A DNA stretch of 64,000 bases from an uncultured Bacilli bacterium. Lineage in GTDB: Bacteria > Bacillota_I > Bacilli_A > RF39 > UBA660. Positions 54,416 through 63,524 of the stretch are shown piece after piece. Under the pieces are notes generated by a model, which ran no database searches, was not told the DNA's origin, and saw only the letters and a list, made by a program, of their open reading frames with translations. The stretch lies in assembly GCA_934153675.1 (NCBI GenBank), contig CAKPFG010000004.1, positions 20,811 to 84,810 of the forward strand, given 5' to 3'. The position numbers and the translations under genes were made by a program. Each line of letters starts with the position of its first letter. Within the stretch, counting starts at the first letter, position 1.

Positions 54416-54793
54416 TTAAATAATAGGATTTTCTAAATCTACTAGTGTTTCTTCTGTTGATTTGTAAACAACGTATAATGATATCAATGCCGCAATAATA
54501 GTTAATATAGATGTTACTATTTGTAATTGATATCTTTTTAAATTTTTCTTTTTTTCTTTAGCATTTTTATAGGAACTATAATTAACATATAAAAAAGTAA
54601 TAGCAATAAATAGTATTAAAATTCTATTAAACAATGTTATATTATAATTTTTTTTATTATCAATTAAAGGCTTATTTCCCTCTGTTTGTAATTTATCATT
54701 ATATGTTAAAAAAATTGAGATGATAATGCTAAGAAGAGAAAAAAATAAAGTATAAAATTGTATGTTGACATTTTTAATTTCTTCTTGTAACAT
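54416..54793 (-). CDS. Hypothetical three-span membrane protein
   Basis: 125 residues with three hydrophobic segments (about 12-30, 53-70, 88-110), a Lys-rich loop and an acidic C-terminus. GGTGAT lies 5 bases upstream of the start on the minus strand. It is divergent from lepA. The family is not recognised. Confidence 0.5.
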   Translation of the reverse strand: MLQEEIKNVNIQFYTLFFSLLSIIISIFLTYNDKLQTEGNKPLIDNKKNYNITLFNRILILFIAITFLYVNYSSYKNAKEKKKNLKRYQLQIVTSILTIIAALISLYVVYKSTEETLVDLENPII

Positions 54794-54875
54794 TATATCA
54801 CCTATATAATAATTATATGAAAAAGATTAATAATAAACATAATTTTGTGTTATAATAGTTTTGTTGGTGATGATA

Positions 54876-56678
54876 ATGAAACAAGAAAACATTAGAAATT
54901 TTTCTATTATTGCTCATATTGATCATGGAAAAAGCACAATTGCAGATAGGATTTTAGAATTAACTAATGCAGTTAGTAAAAGAGAAATTAAAAATCAAAT
55001 GTTAGATAATATGGATATAGAACGTGAACGTGGAATTACTATAAAATTAAACGCTGTTCAACTTAAGTATAAATATAACAATTCTGAATATATTTTAAAT
55101 TTGATAGATACACCAGGACACGTTGATTTTTCATATGAAGTTTCAAGAAGTCTTGCAGCTTGTGAAGGTGCTTTGCTTGTTGTAGATGCTGCACAAGGTA
55201 TAGAAGCCCAGACACTTGCTAATCTGTATTTAGCTATGGAGAATAATTTAAAAATTATACCAGTGATAAATAAGATTGATTTACCTAATGCTGATATAAA
55301 AAAGGTAAAATCAGAACTTATAAATAATTTAGACTTTAAAGATGAGGAAATAATTTTATGTAGTGCTAAAAATGGGGTTGGTATTAAAGAGTTAGTTGAA
55401 GCTATTATTGAAAAAATTCCTGCTCCTACAAAGGCAAATGATGATCTTCAGGCTTTAATTTTTGATTCATATTATGACTCATATAGAGGTATTGTAATAT
55501 TAGTAAGAGTGGTTAATGGTACTATAAAAAAAGGAGATAGAATAAAAATGCTCGCAACAGGTTCTTTGTATGATGTTGTAAGTGTAGGTATTCATAATCC
55601 TAAAGAAGTAGAAAAAGATAAATTAATAAGTGGTGAAGTAGGCTTTATCACTGCAAGTATTAAAAGTATCAGTGATATTAAAGTAGGTGATACTATTACT
55701 AGTAGCATATCCTCAGCTTTACCACTTCCTGGTTATAAGCCAATGAGACCTATGGTTTTTTGTGGCATTTATCCAATTGAATCTAATAAATTTCCAGCAT
55801 TAAAAGAAGCACTTTTAAAATTAAAATTGAATGATGCATCTTTAGAGTTTGAACCAGAAACATCTGAAGCTTTAGGTTTTGGATTTAGATGTGGTTTTTT
55901 GGGATTATTACATATGGAAATTATAGAAGAAAGAATAGAAAGAGAATTTGGAATTGCTTTAATTGCTACTAGTCCTAGTGTTATATATAAAATTATGCTT
56001 ACTGATTCTAGTGTTATTTATATAGATTCTCCATCAAAAATGCCTGAAAGACAAAAAATCAAAAGTATATATGAACCATATATTAAAACTAATATATTTG
56101 TTCCTCGTGAATATATTGGTGCTATTATGAAACTATGTCAGGATAAAAGGGGACATTATGTATCTTTAGAATATATTGATTCTACAAGAGTCAATATTCA
56201 TTATGAAATTCCTTTATCAGAAATTGTTTATGATTTTTATGATAAATTGAAATCTACAACTAAAGGATATGCTTCATTTGATTATGATCTTATAGGCTAT
56301 AAGGAAAGCAAATTAGTAAAAATGGATATACTTTTAAATGGTAAAACAGTAGATGCTCTTAGTTTGATAATACATGCTGATTTTGCTTATAGCAGAGGTA
56401 AAAAAATAGTTGAAGCACTGAGAAAATTAATACCACGTCAACAATTTGAAATACCAATTCAATCGGCTGTAGGAAGCAAAGTAATTGCAAGAACAGATAT
56501 TAAAGCAGTGAGAAAAAATGTTCTTGCTAAGTGTTATGGTGGAGATATTTCTAGAAAAAGAAAATTGTTAGAAGCACAAAAAGAAGGTAAGAAAAAAATG
56601 AAGATGGTTGGAAATGTCGAAGTTCCACAAGAAGCTTTCTTAGCTGTGCTTAGTATGGAGGATAATGATGGCAAGTAA
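54876..56678 (+). CDS. lepA: Elongation factor 4 (LepA)
   Basis: 600 residues, the usual length. GTPase domain motifs are AHIDHGKST, DTPGHVDF and NKIDLP. Domains II-III follow, then the LepA-specific C-terminal domain with RGYASFDY-like KGYASFDYDL and VGSKVIARTDIKAVRKNV. It acts on stalled or misplaced ribosomes. I use the ATG at 54876, 4 bases after GGTGAT. It overlaps the next gene by 11 bases. Confidence 0.96.
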   Translation: MKQENIRNFSIIAHIDHGKSTIADRILELTNAVSKREIKNQMLDNMDIERERGITIKLNAVQLKYKYNNSEYILNLIDTPGHVDFSYEVSRSLAACEGALLVVDAAQGIEAQTLANLYLAMENNLKIIPVINKIDLPNADIKKVKSELINNLDFKDEEIILCSAKNGVGIKELVEAIIEKIPAPTKANDDLQALIFDSYYDSYRGIVILVRVVNGTIKKGDRIKMLATGSLYDVVSVGIHNPKEVEKDKLISGEVGFITASIKSISDIKVGDTITSSISSALPLPGYKPMRPMVFCGIYPIESNKFPALKEALLKLKLNDASLEFEPETSEALGFGFRCGFLGLLHMEIIEERIEREFGIALIATSPSVIYKIMLTDSSVIYIDSPSKMPERQKIKSIYEPYIKTNIFVPREYIGAIMKLCQDKRGHYVSLEYIDSTRVNIHYEIPLSEIVYDFYDKLKSTTKGYASFDYDLIGYKESKLVKMDILLNGKTVDALSLIIHADFAYSRGKKIVEALRKLIPRQQFEIPIQSAVGSKVIARTDIKAVRKNVLAKCYGGDISRKRKLLEAQKEGKKKMKMVGNVEVPQEAFLAVLSMEDNDGK

Positions 56679-57120
56679 TTTAAAATCGGATGAAGAGAGA
56701 ATTAGAAGAATCAAGATGGTTGGTGATTATGCTATAAAAACTAATGCATCAACGAGGGAAATTGCTAAATATTTTAGTGAAAATTATTTTAAAATTAGTA
56801 ATTCAACTGTTGCAGATTATTTTCAAAGATATAAAGAAATGTATAAAACAACAGCATCAAAATTACAGGATGTTATTGATAAAAATAAGGAAAAAACTAT
56901 AGCAGATGATGAAACTAGAAGTAGAGTTTTAATTGTTTATAAATTACTCAAAGAAAATTACTCAATAGAGGAAATAGCAACTTTTTTAAAAAGTACATAT
57001 TTTACTATTTATAGAGATGCTACTATAAGATTAAAACAATTAGATATAGATAAATATAATGAAATAATAGAAATACTTAATCAAAGAAAACAAGATAATT
57101 TAAAGAAGAATAATAAATAG
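56668..57120 (+). CDS. spoIIID: SpoIIID-like regulator with two tandem DNA-binding units
   Basis: 150 residues. The first half (about 1-70) has RIKMVGDYAIKTNASTREIAKYF and SNSTVADYFQRY, the SpoIIID helix-turn-helix. The second half (about 75-140) repeats the pattern: RSRVLIVYKLLKENYSIEEIA, then TIYRDATIRLKQL and DKYNEIIEILNQRK. Bacillus SpoIIID is about 93 residues with one such unit plus a basic tail. The doubled arrangement is unusual. SpoIIID controls mother-cell genes under SigE. Start ATG 56668, 6 bases after GGAGG, inside the end of lepA. Confidence 0.72.
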   Translation: MASNLKSDEERIRRIKMVGDYAIKTNASTREIAKYFSENYFKISNSTVADYFQRYKEMYKTTASKLQDVIDKNKEKTIADDETRSRVLIVYKLLKENYSIEEIATFLKSTYFTIYRDATIRLKQLDIDKYNEIIEILNQRKQDNLKKNNK

Positions 57121-57128
57121 GATAATTT

Positions 57129-57304
57129 ATGGAAAATAAATATGAAGGTAGAAAGAGAAAAATAAGAAAATATTATGATAGTTTTATCAAAAAACAAATA
57201 ATATTTTTGTTACAAGATGAGTTCAAGGAATTTGCCTCAGAAAGTAGTGCTTACAGTTTGTTGAGGAAATTTTAAATGATTATAGAAAAGAATTGTCAAG
57301 GTAA
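57129..57304 (+). pseudogene. Small frameshifted gene after spoIIID
   Basis: ATG with AGGA upstream opens a basic reading frame (MENKYEGRKRKIRKYYDSF) that stops at 57275. A neighbouring frame continues naturally as QFVEEILNDYRKELSR to a TAA at 57302. A single-base shift would give a continuous protein of about 58 residues. The family is unknown. Confidence 0.4.
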
Positions 57305-57383
57305 GATAGGACAAAATAGGAATGTTAATATAAAATTGCAAAAAGTTAAACAAAAAAATTAGATTCTAACGTAACATTAATAG

Positions 57384-58517
57384 ATGAAAAAAAGTCTAAA
57401 AAATAATACATGTAAAGCAGTTTATATTCATATTCCTTTTTGTAGCACTATATGTTCATATTGTGATTTCTGTAAAATGTACTATAACTCTAATATTGCT
57501 TTTAAATATTTATCTATACTTTTTTCTGAAATAAAATCTAATTATAATAATGAAATAATAAATTCTATTTATATAGGTGGTGGAACGCCTAGCGTGTTAT
57601 CTAATGTTCAATTAGAAAAATTATTAGCAATTACGAAAATTTTTAATACAAAAAATTTAGAATTTACTGTTGAGGTAAATATAGAAAATATAGATGTTGC
57701 TAAACTTAATTTATTAAAAAAGTATGGAGTTAATAGAATTAGTGTTGGAATACAAACTGTAAATAGTAAACACATAAAATTTTTAAATAGAAAGCATAAT
57801 AAAGAAATGGTTCTTGAAAAAATAAAATTAATTCAAACTTTTTTTGAAAATATTAATGTTGACTTGATGTATGCTCTTTATTCCGAAACTATAGAAGAAT
57901 TAAAGGATGATTTAAAGTTTTATTTGAGTTTAGGAGTTAAACACATATCAGCATATTCGTTAATTATAGAACCTCATACTAAATTGTATAATATGAAAAC
58001 AAAATATATAGATGAGGATCTTGATTTTTTAATGTATGATACTATTTGTAAAACATTAAAAAAAAGTGGATATAAGCATTATGAAGTTAGTAATTTTTCA
58101 CAGGATGGTTATTTTTCTTTACACAATTTAACATATTGGAATAATTCTGAATACTATGGCTTTGGTCTTGGTGCATGTGGTTATGTAAATGGTATTAGAT
58201 ATGAAAATACAAGGAATTTAACTAAATATTTAAATGGTAATTATGTAAAAGAAAGTCATAAATTAAGTATTAATGAAACAATAGAAAATGAATTTATTTT
58301 GGGTTTAAGAAAAATAAACGGTATTAGTATTTTGAAATTTTTAGAAAAATATAATTTTAATCCATTAGATATTGATATTGTAAAAGAATTGTTAAAAGAA
58401 AAATTTTTAGTTATTAAAAATAACTATATTAAAATAAATAAGCAATATATATATCAGCAAAATAATATTCTTTATCGTTTTTTGTCTGTAGATTATAGTA
58501 AGTATTGTAAATTGTAA
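57384..58517 (+). CDS. hemW: Radical-SAM heme chaperone HemW
   Basis: 377 residues, typical for HemW. The cluster motif is CSTICSYCDFC (CxxxCxxC plus a further Cys), with GGGTPS and RISVGIQT. SAYSLIIEPHT and a HemN C-terminal region follow. HemW was long annotated as oxygen-independent coproporphyrinogen oxidase but acts in heme trafficking. It usually lies downstream of lepA in Firmicutes, as here. The ribosome site is weak. Confidence 0.9.
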   Translation: MKKSLKNNTCKAVYIHIPFCSTICSYCDFCKMYYNSNIAFKYLSILFSEIKSNYNNEIINSIYIGGGTPSVLSNVQLEKLLAITKIFNTKNLEFTVEVNIENIDVAKLNLLKKYGVNRISVGIQTVNSKHIKFLNRKHNKEMVLEKIKLIQTFFENINVDLMYALYSETIEELKDDLKFYLSLGVKHISAYSLIIEPHTKLYNMKTKYIDEDLDFLMYDTICKTLKKSGYKHYEVSNFSQDGYFSLHNLTYWNNSEYYGFGLGACGYVNGIRYENTRNLTKYLNGNYVKESHKLSINETIENEFILGLRKINGISILKFLEKYNFNPLDIDIVKELLKEKFLVIKNNYIKINKQYIYQQNNILYRFLSVDYSKYCKL

Positions 58518-58556
58518 AAAAAATAAATTAGTGTTATAATTAAAAAGTGGTGAATT

Positions 58557-60602
58557 ATGAAAGAAAAGTGTAGGAAATTAAAAAAATATTTTTTGAAATT
58601 ATATAAAAATTTTAAACAACGCTTAAAAAAATTTTTTAAAAATTTAATTAGTTATCTAAAAACGAATTTAATTTTTGAAATATTTTTGATTGTAAATATA
58701 ATAAATGGTATTTTATTAAGATATTTTACGGTAAAAAATCCATTTGACATAAAACCTATTTTAGGTGATTTAACAATATTACTTATAGTAGGAGCCTTTT
58801 GTTATTTCTTTAAACCTAAAAAACAAATTAAATATTTATTTATTTGTTCTTTAATTTTTAGTGTTACGTGCTTTATAAATTGCACATATTATAGTAATTT
58901 TATCTCTTTTGCATCATTTTCAATGTTAGCAACTGCAACAGAACTTGCGGGTTATACGGATGCTGTTACACAAAATATTTTAGAATTTAAAGATTTTGTC
59001 TTTTTTATACAGCCTTTTATATTACTATTTTTTCATTTCCAATTAAGAAAAAAAGAGTATTATAAAAAAGTAGAAAAAGTAGAAAATAGTAAAAAAAGAT
59101 TCTTTAATACTCTTGCTTTAACAATAATATCATTAGGTTTCTTTGTAACACAGCTTACATCAACGGATTTAAGTAGATTAAATAAGCAGTGGAATAGGTC
59201 TTCTATTGTAATGGAATTTGGTATATATATTTATCAAGCAAATGATTTAGCAAGTTGTATTAAAACTAAGGTTAATACAATGTTTGGCTATGATGAGGCA
59301 GCTAAAACTTTTAGAGAATATTATTCTTCTTTAGAAAAAAGTAAAAGTAATAAATATACAAATATTTTTCAGGGAAAGAATGTACTTGTTATTCATGCTG
59401 AATCATTTCAAGGCTTTACTATGAATCTTAAATTTAATGATCAAGAGTTAACGCCTAATATGAATAGATTATCTGAAGAAGGAATTTATTTTAATAATTT
59501 TTATGCAGAGGAAAGTACTGGAACGAGTAGTGATTCTGAATTTACGTTTTCTTCTGGTTTGATGCCAGCATCAAATGGCACGGTATTTATGAATTACTTT
59601 GATAGAAATTATGTTACTATTCAAAAATTGGCTCAGGAAAAAGGTTATTATACATTTAGTATGCATGGGAACAATGGTAGTGCATGGAATCGTGATATTA
59701 TGTATAAATATATGGGATATGATAAATTTTATAGCAAAAAGGATTATACTATAGATGAAGAAATTGGTTTGGGTTTATCTGATAAATCTTTCTTTAGACA
59801 GTCGGTTGAAAAATTAGAAAAAATTAATAGTGAACATAAAAATTGGTATGGTACTTTAATTATGTTAACAAATCATACACCGTTTAATGATATTAATGAT
59901 CATTCTACTTATTCTGTTGATATTAATAATTCTGATGGAACAGTAACATCATATTTAGGTGGAAGTAAAATAGGAAATTATTTAAAGTCTGTACATTATG
60001 CAGATGAGGCTATTGGTCAGTTAATGTCGTCTTTAGATGAAAAAGGTTTACTTGATAATACTATTGTTGTTATATATGGTGATCATGATGCAAAATTAAA
60101 AACTAGTGAGTTTGAAAAACTTTATTATAATGATAATATAGATAACATATTAATAGATAAGAGTAAAAAAATTGATAAAGTTGATGATTATACGTACGAA
60201 TTGAATAGAAAAGTGCCATTTATAATTTGGTCAAAAGATAAGGTTGGTACTGAATATGCTAAAACATATAGTAAGATAATGGGTATGATAGATGTATCAC
60301 CAACGCTTGAAAATATGTTAGGATTATATAATCCTTATGCTTTAGGACATGATATATTTAGTGTAGATGATAATGTAGTTGTTTTTCCAAGTGGTAATTG
60401 GATAACTGATAAATTATATTATAATAGTAGTAAAAGGGAATATAGACAGTTAGATCAAAATGCTGCAATTAGTATCGATTACATTAATAAATATAGTGCT
60501 TATGCAGAAGATATTATAAATTTATCTAATGGAATTATTGATTATAATTTAATAGAAAAGGTAAATAATGGTGATGAACAATTAAGTACAGTTAAAAAGT
60601 AA
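58557..60602 (+). CDS. ltaS: Lipoteichoic acid synthase family protein
   Basis: 681 residues. A basic N-terminus (about 1-40) is followed by five membrane helices (about 40-215) and an extracellular sulfatase-type domain. Catalytic residues are in VIHAESFQ (metal Glu), GTSSDSE (the nucleophile Thr) and YGDHDAK (metal Asp/His). LtaS polymerises glycerol phosphate from phosphatidylglycerol. The long basic N-terminal extension is longer than in Staphylococcus LtaS. GGTGAATT precedes the ATG. Confidence 0.92.
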   Translation: MKEKCRKLKKYFLKLYKNFKQRLKKFFKNLISYLKTNLIFEIFLIVNIINGILLRYFTVKNPFDIKPILGDLTILLIVGAFCYFFKPKKQIKYLFICSLIFSVTCFINCTYYSNFISFASFSMLATATELAGYTDAVTQNILEFKDFVFFIQPFILLFFHFQLRKKEYYKKVEKVENSKKRFFNTLALTIISLGFFVTQLTSTDLSRLNKQWNRSSIVMEFGIYIYQANDLASCIKTKVNTMFGYDEAAKTFREYYSSLEKSKSNKYTNIFQGKNVLVIHAESFQGFTMNLKFNDQELTPNMNRLSEEGIYFNNFYAEESTGTSSDSEFTFSSGLMPASNGTVFMNYFDRNYVTIQKLAQEKGYYTFSMHGNNGSAWNRDIMYKYMGYDKFYSKKDYTIDEEIGLGLSDKSFFRQSVEKLEKINSEHKNWYGTLIMLTNHTPFNDINDHSTYSVDINNSDGTVTSYLGGSKIGNYLKSVHYADEAIGQLMSSLDEKGLLDNTIVVIYGDHDAKLKTSEFEKLYYNDNIDNILIDKSKKIDKVDDYTYELNRKVPFIIWSKDKVGTEYAKTYSKIMGMIDVSPTLENMLGLYNPYALGHDIFSVDDNVVVFPSGNWITDKLYYNSSKREYRQLDQNAAISIDYINKYSAYAEDIINLSNGIIDYNLIEKVNNGDEQLSTVKK

Positions 60603-60621
60603 GAAAAATCTTACTTTTTTT
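60594..60621 (+). terminator. Rho-independent terminator of ltaS
   Basis: An 11-bp stem AAAAAGTAAGA / TCTTACTTTTT with an AAAA loop. It overlaps the stop codon. Confidence 0.85.
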
Positions 60622-60648
60622 CATATTTATGAATATTTTTCATAATTT
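60621..60648 (+). promoter_or_regulatory. SigE-like promoter candidate upstream of spoVID
   Basis: TCATATT (matching the -35 form KMATATT), 13 bases, CATAATTT (cf. CATACAnT). No sigma-A -10 of equal quality is seen before the gene. Confidence 0.4.
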
Positions 60649-60665
60649 TAATTGAGGGGATGCAA

Positions 60666-61382
60666 ATGAAAATTATTATGCCTTTTAAAAAAGAGGTTGT
60701 ATTTAAAGATAATATTCAGGAAATTACATCAATTTCATTGGAACATCAGTTATCTTTAGAAGATTGTTTAATAAAAGGAAATTTTATTATAACGGGAGAA
60801 TATCGTGTTTCTTCCAACACTAATACAGTGCTACCATTTAGTCTTGATTTGCCTGTTGGATTATCACTTGAAGATAGATATGACACGGTAGATGCAACTG
60901 TTGATATTGATGATTTTTATTATGAAATAATAAATGATCAAAAACTTTCTATATCTATAGATATTTGTATAGATAAATTAAAGGAAAAGGAGTTGATTGA
61001 TATAAAAAAAATGATAAATGAAATAGATGATAGGTGTATAGACGTAGAAGAGGAAAAAGAAGAAATAACGGAAGATAAAAGAAAAATGGAAAAGGAAAGA
61101 GAAGTAGAAAATACAAAGATAGATAAAGATGTTTTATCTAACGTGCCAAAGATGGTTGATAAAGAATTAGAAAATAGAAAATTAAATAATAATATTAATT
61201 CTTTATTTAATAATATAGAAGATGATTCAGATTATATTTCTTATAATATATATATAGTAAGGGATGGCGATACTGTAGATAGTATTTTATCTAAATATGG
61301 TGTTGATTTAGAAATATTAACTAGTTATAATGATATTTCTGATTTGAAAATAGGGGATAAGATTATAATTCCTAACAAATGA
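60666..61382 (+). CDS. spoVID: SpoVID-like coat-encasement protein with C-terminal LysM
   Basis: 238 residues. The N-terminal beta-rich SPOCS-type domain (about 1-115) has a start like SpoVID: VVFKDNIQEITSISLEH, IKGNFIITGEYRV. A Glu/Lys-rich coiled linker follows (about 120-185). A LysM motif ends the protein (YIVRDGDTVDSILSKYGV ... IGDKIIIPN). Bacillus SpoVID drives coat encasement and is co-transcribed with ysxE, as here (4-base overlap). It is much shorter than Bacillus SpoVID (575 residues). Start ATG 60666, 6 bases after GAGGGG. Confidence 0.87.
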   Translation: MKIIMPFKKEVVFKDNIQEITSISLEHQLSLEDCLIKGNFIITGEYRVSSNTNTVLPFSLDLPVGLSLEDRYDTVDATVDIDDFYYEIINDQKLSISIDICIDKLKEKELIDIKKMINEIDDRCIDVEEEKEEITEDKRKMEKEREVENTKIDKDVLSNVPKMVDKELENRKLNNNINSLFNNIEDDSDYISYNIYIVRDGDTVDSILSKYGVDLEILTSYNDISDLKIGDKIIIPNK

Positions 61383-62263
61383 GAGAAATAAAAGAAATAT
61401 TAAAAAAAAATAACATTAAGGTACGAAGTTATCAAAAAATGGGAAGTAGTATATTAGTAGAAGATGAAAGTGAAAAATATGTAGTAAGAAAACATGATTA
61501 TAACAAGGATATATTTAATTATTTAAATAGTAGAAATTTTAATTATTATCCTAAAATATATGATTCAAATGATATTTATGATATTGTTGAATATATACCA
61601 GAGGAACATATACCTAAAGAACAAAAAATGAATGATTTAATAAAATTAATTTCTCTTTTGCATAGTAAAACAACGTATTATAAGGAAGTTGATGAAGCTG
61701 AATATAAAAAATTATTTGAAGATATAAAAAATAATTGTGAATATTTATATGAATATTATACTGATTTAATTACAATAATTGAATCCAAAGTATTTATGAG
61801 CCCATCTGAGTATTTACTTGCTTCAAATATTACACTAATATTTGATAGTATTGCTTATTGTCAAAATAAAATAGAGAAGTGGTATAATTTAGTAGTAGAA
61901 AAATCTAATAAAATGCGTGTATGCGTTATTCATAATAATTTAACATTAGACCATTATTTAAAAAATAAAAATGATTATTTAATTAGTTGGGGTAAATCAA
62001 AAATAGATATTCCTATTTTTGATTTGTATAAATTATATGTAAAAAATACTTTGGATTTTGACTTTATTGACATATTTAATTTATATGAAAAAGAATATCC
62101 TTTAAAAAATGATGAATTACTTTTATTTTATGTATTAATAAGTATGCCTCCTAAACTTGAAAATAAAATAAGTATTTATGATAGTTGTGTATATATTAAA
62201 AAAGAAATTGATAAGTTAATTAAAACTAGTAATTTCATTAACAATTATCGTAAGTTACCATAA
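61379..62263 (+). CDS. ysxE: YsxE/CotS family kinase-like spore protein
   Basis: 294 residues with an aminoglycoside-phosphotransferase-like fold. LISLLHSKTTYYK lies in the middle and VIHNNLTLDHYL replaces the usual catalytic HGDLxxxN. YLISWGKSKIDIPIFDLYKLY matches the DFG-like region. Catalytic residues are poorly kept, as in many CotS-type spore proteins. Coupling to spoVID supports YsxE. Confidence 0.82.
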   Translation: MREIKEILKKNNIKVRSYQKMGSSILVEDESEKYVVRKHDYNKDIFNYLNSRNFNYYPKIYDSNDIYDIVEYIPEEHIPKEQKMNDLIKLISLLHSKTTYYKEVDEAEYKKLFEDIKNNCEYLYEYYTDLITIIESKVFMSPSEYLLASNITLIFDSIAYCQNKIEKWYNLVVEKSNKMRVCVIHNNLTLDHYLKNKNDYLISWGKSKIDIPIFDLYKLYVKNTLDFDFIDIFNLYEKEYPLKNDELLLFYVLISMPPKLENKISIYDSCVYIKKEIDKLIKTSNFINNYRKLP

Positions 62264-62419
62264 GCATTTGAAAAAGGAAAAAAAACAAATTGCCATAAAA
62301 AAGAGAATTAGGAATATATTAAATCTGGTTAGTATAAAAAATGTTAATATAATTTGATAAAAAAGTAAAAGTGCAAATATAAATGACATAATCCACCATA
62401 AAAAATGATTATTTCTCAA
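62255..62419 (-). CDS. Small membrane protein (54 residues)
   Basis: On the minus strand a TTG start, 4 bases after GGTGAT, opens a frame of almost wholly hydrophobic residues (two helices, about 7-30 and 33-50, with a single TR turn). A TATAAT-rich promoter region lies upstream at about 62430-62450. It overlaps the 3' end of ysxE by 9 bases. The ribosome-site match and clean hydrophobic profile support a real gene. The function is unknown. Confidence 0.45.
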   Translation of the reverse strand: MRNNHFLWWIMSFIFALLLFYQIILTFFILTRFNIFLILFFMAICFFSFFKCLW

Positions 62420-62472
62420 CGTGATCACCTATTATATTATAATATATTATAAAAAATTAAGTAGTTAATTTG

Positions 62473-62500
62473 TCATAATAAAAATAATATATCATATATT
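62473..62500 (+). promoter_or_regulatory. SigE-like promoter candidate upstream of yabG
   Basis: TCATAAT, 13 bases, CATATATT, with the same spacing as the candidate before spoVID. Confidence 0.35.
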
Positions 62501-62515
62501 TAACTAGGTGATATT

Positions 62516-63292
62516 ATGATGGTTGGTGAATATGTTACACGAAAGTCTTACAATAATGATATTATTTTTAAAATAATTAGTATAGATCAAGATGTTTGTT
62601 ATTTGAAGGGTGTTAGTGTCAGATTATATGCTGATAGCTTGAAAGATGACCTTTTAAAATGTGATGTAAAAAAAGATATAGATGATAATCGAGAATTTTT
62701 AAGTAAAATTAAAGAATGTAAACTTGAAAGAAGTGATTATTTTTATTTACCAGGTAAAATTTTGCACTTAGATGGTGATGAAGAATATTTAAATCGATGT
62801 TTAAAATATTATAAAGATATTAATATTATGGCTATGGGGGTTCTCGTTAGTGAGAATAAAATGTCCTTTGAGATTACTAGGTTATTAAAAGAATATAATC
62901 CTAATATATTAGTAATAACAGGTCATGATGCATATTATAAAAAAAAGGGGAGTATTGATGATATAGCATCTTATAAAAATAGTAAAAATTTTGTAAATGC
63001 AGTAAAGGAAGCAAGAAAATTTGAAAGCAGCCATCAAAAGCTTATTATAATTGCAGGTGCTTGTCAATCTGATTATGAAGAGTTAATTAAGGCAGGTGCT
63101 AATTTTGCTTCAAGTCCTAAAAGAATTAACATTCATGCACTAGATCCTGCAATTATAGCTTCTCGTATGAGTTTATCAGACAGTAATTTAGATATAGATC
63201 TAAAAGATATTATAGAAAATACAAAATATGGAAAAGAAGGGATTGGTGGTATTATTACAAAAGGGACTATGTATAGGGGATATCCTAGATGA
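62516..63292 (+). CDS. yabG: Sporulation-specific peptidase YabG
   Basis: 258 residues. It matches YabG throughout: YVTRKSYNNDIIFKI at the start, LPGKILHLDGDEEYLNRCL, ILVITGHDAYYKKKGSIDD, IAGACQSDYEELIKAGANFA and SPKRINIHALDP. The catalytic His and Cys are in TGHDA and GACQS. YabG processes coat proteins late in spore formation. GGTGAT lies 3 bases upstream of the ATG. It overlaps veg by 4 bases, the Bacillus yabG-veg order. Confidence 0.95.
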   Translation: MMVGEYVTRKSYNNDIIFKIISIDQDVCYLKGVSVRLYADSLKDDLLKCDVKKDIDDNREFLSKIKECKLERSDYFYLPGKILHLDGDEEYLNRCLKYYKDINIMAMGVLVSENKMSFEITRLLKEYNPNILVITGHDAYYKKKGSIDDIASYKNSKNFVNAVKEARKFESSHQKLIIIAGACQSDYEELIKAGANFASSPKRINIHALDPAIIASRMSLSDSNLDIDLKDIIENTKYGKEGIGGIITKGTMYRGYPR

Positions 63293-63498
63293 CAATTTAT
63301 GAAATTAAAAAAAATTTAGGAAAAAATATAGGCAAAGAGGTATATATTAAGTATAATTTGGGTAGAAATAAATATGAAGATTATAAAGCAGTTATAAAAG
63401 AGTTGTATGATTATATATTTATTGTTGAAAATAAAAATGGAGTAAAATCATTTAGTTATAGTGATATTATGACTCATACTATTCATATTGACTATTAA
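63289..63498 (+). CDS. veg: Veg protein
   Basis: 69 residues. It has the Veg pattern: a short N-terminal helix (IYEIKKNLGKNIGKEVYIK), then a small beta-rich domain with RNKYEDYKAVIKELYDYIFIV (given as a position guide, residues about 25-45), ending SYSDIMTHTIHI. Veg stimulates biofilm matrix genes in Bacillus. It is somewhat shorter than Bacillus Veg (86 residues) and coupled to yabG. Confidence 0.88.
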   Translation: MTIYEIKKNLGKNIGKEVYIKYNLGRNKYEDYKAVIKELYDYIFIVENKNGVKSFSYSDIMTHTIHIDY

Positions 63499-63516
63499 AC
63501 ATATAAATGCTATAAT
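63488..63516 (+). promoter_or_regulatory. Promoter of tmRNA
   Basis: TTGACT, 17 bases, TATAAT, located 9 bases before the 5' end of tmRNA and overlapping the veg stop. Confidence 0.85.
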
Positions 63517-63524
63517 TTCTTTAT

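Noticed and set aside
57384..58517. Coproporphyrinogen III oxidase (HemN) assignment
   Set aside because: The length, the lepA-side neighbourhood and the N-terminal start at the radical-SAM motif fit HemW, not the longer HemN.
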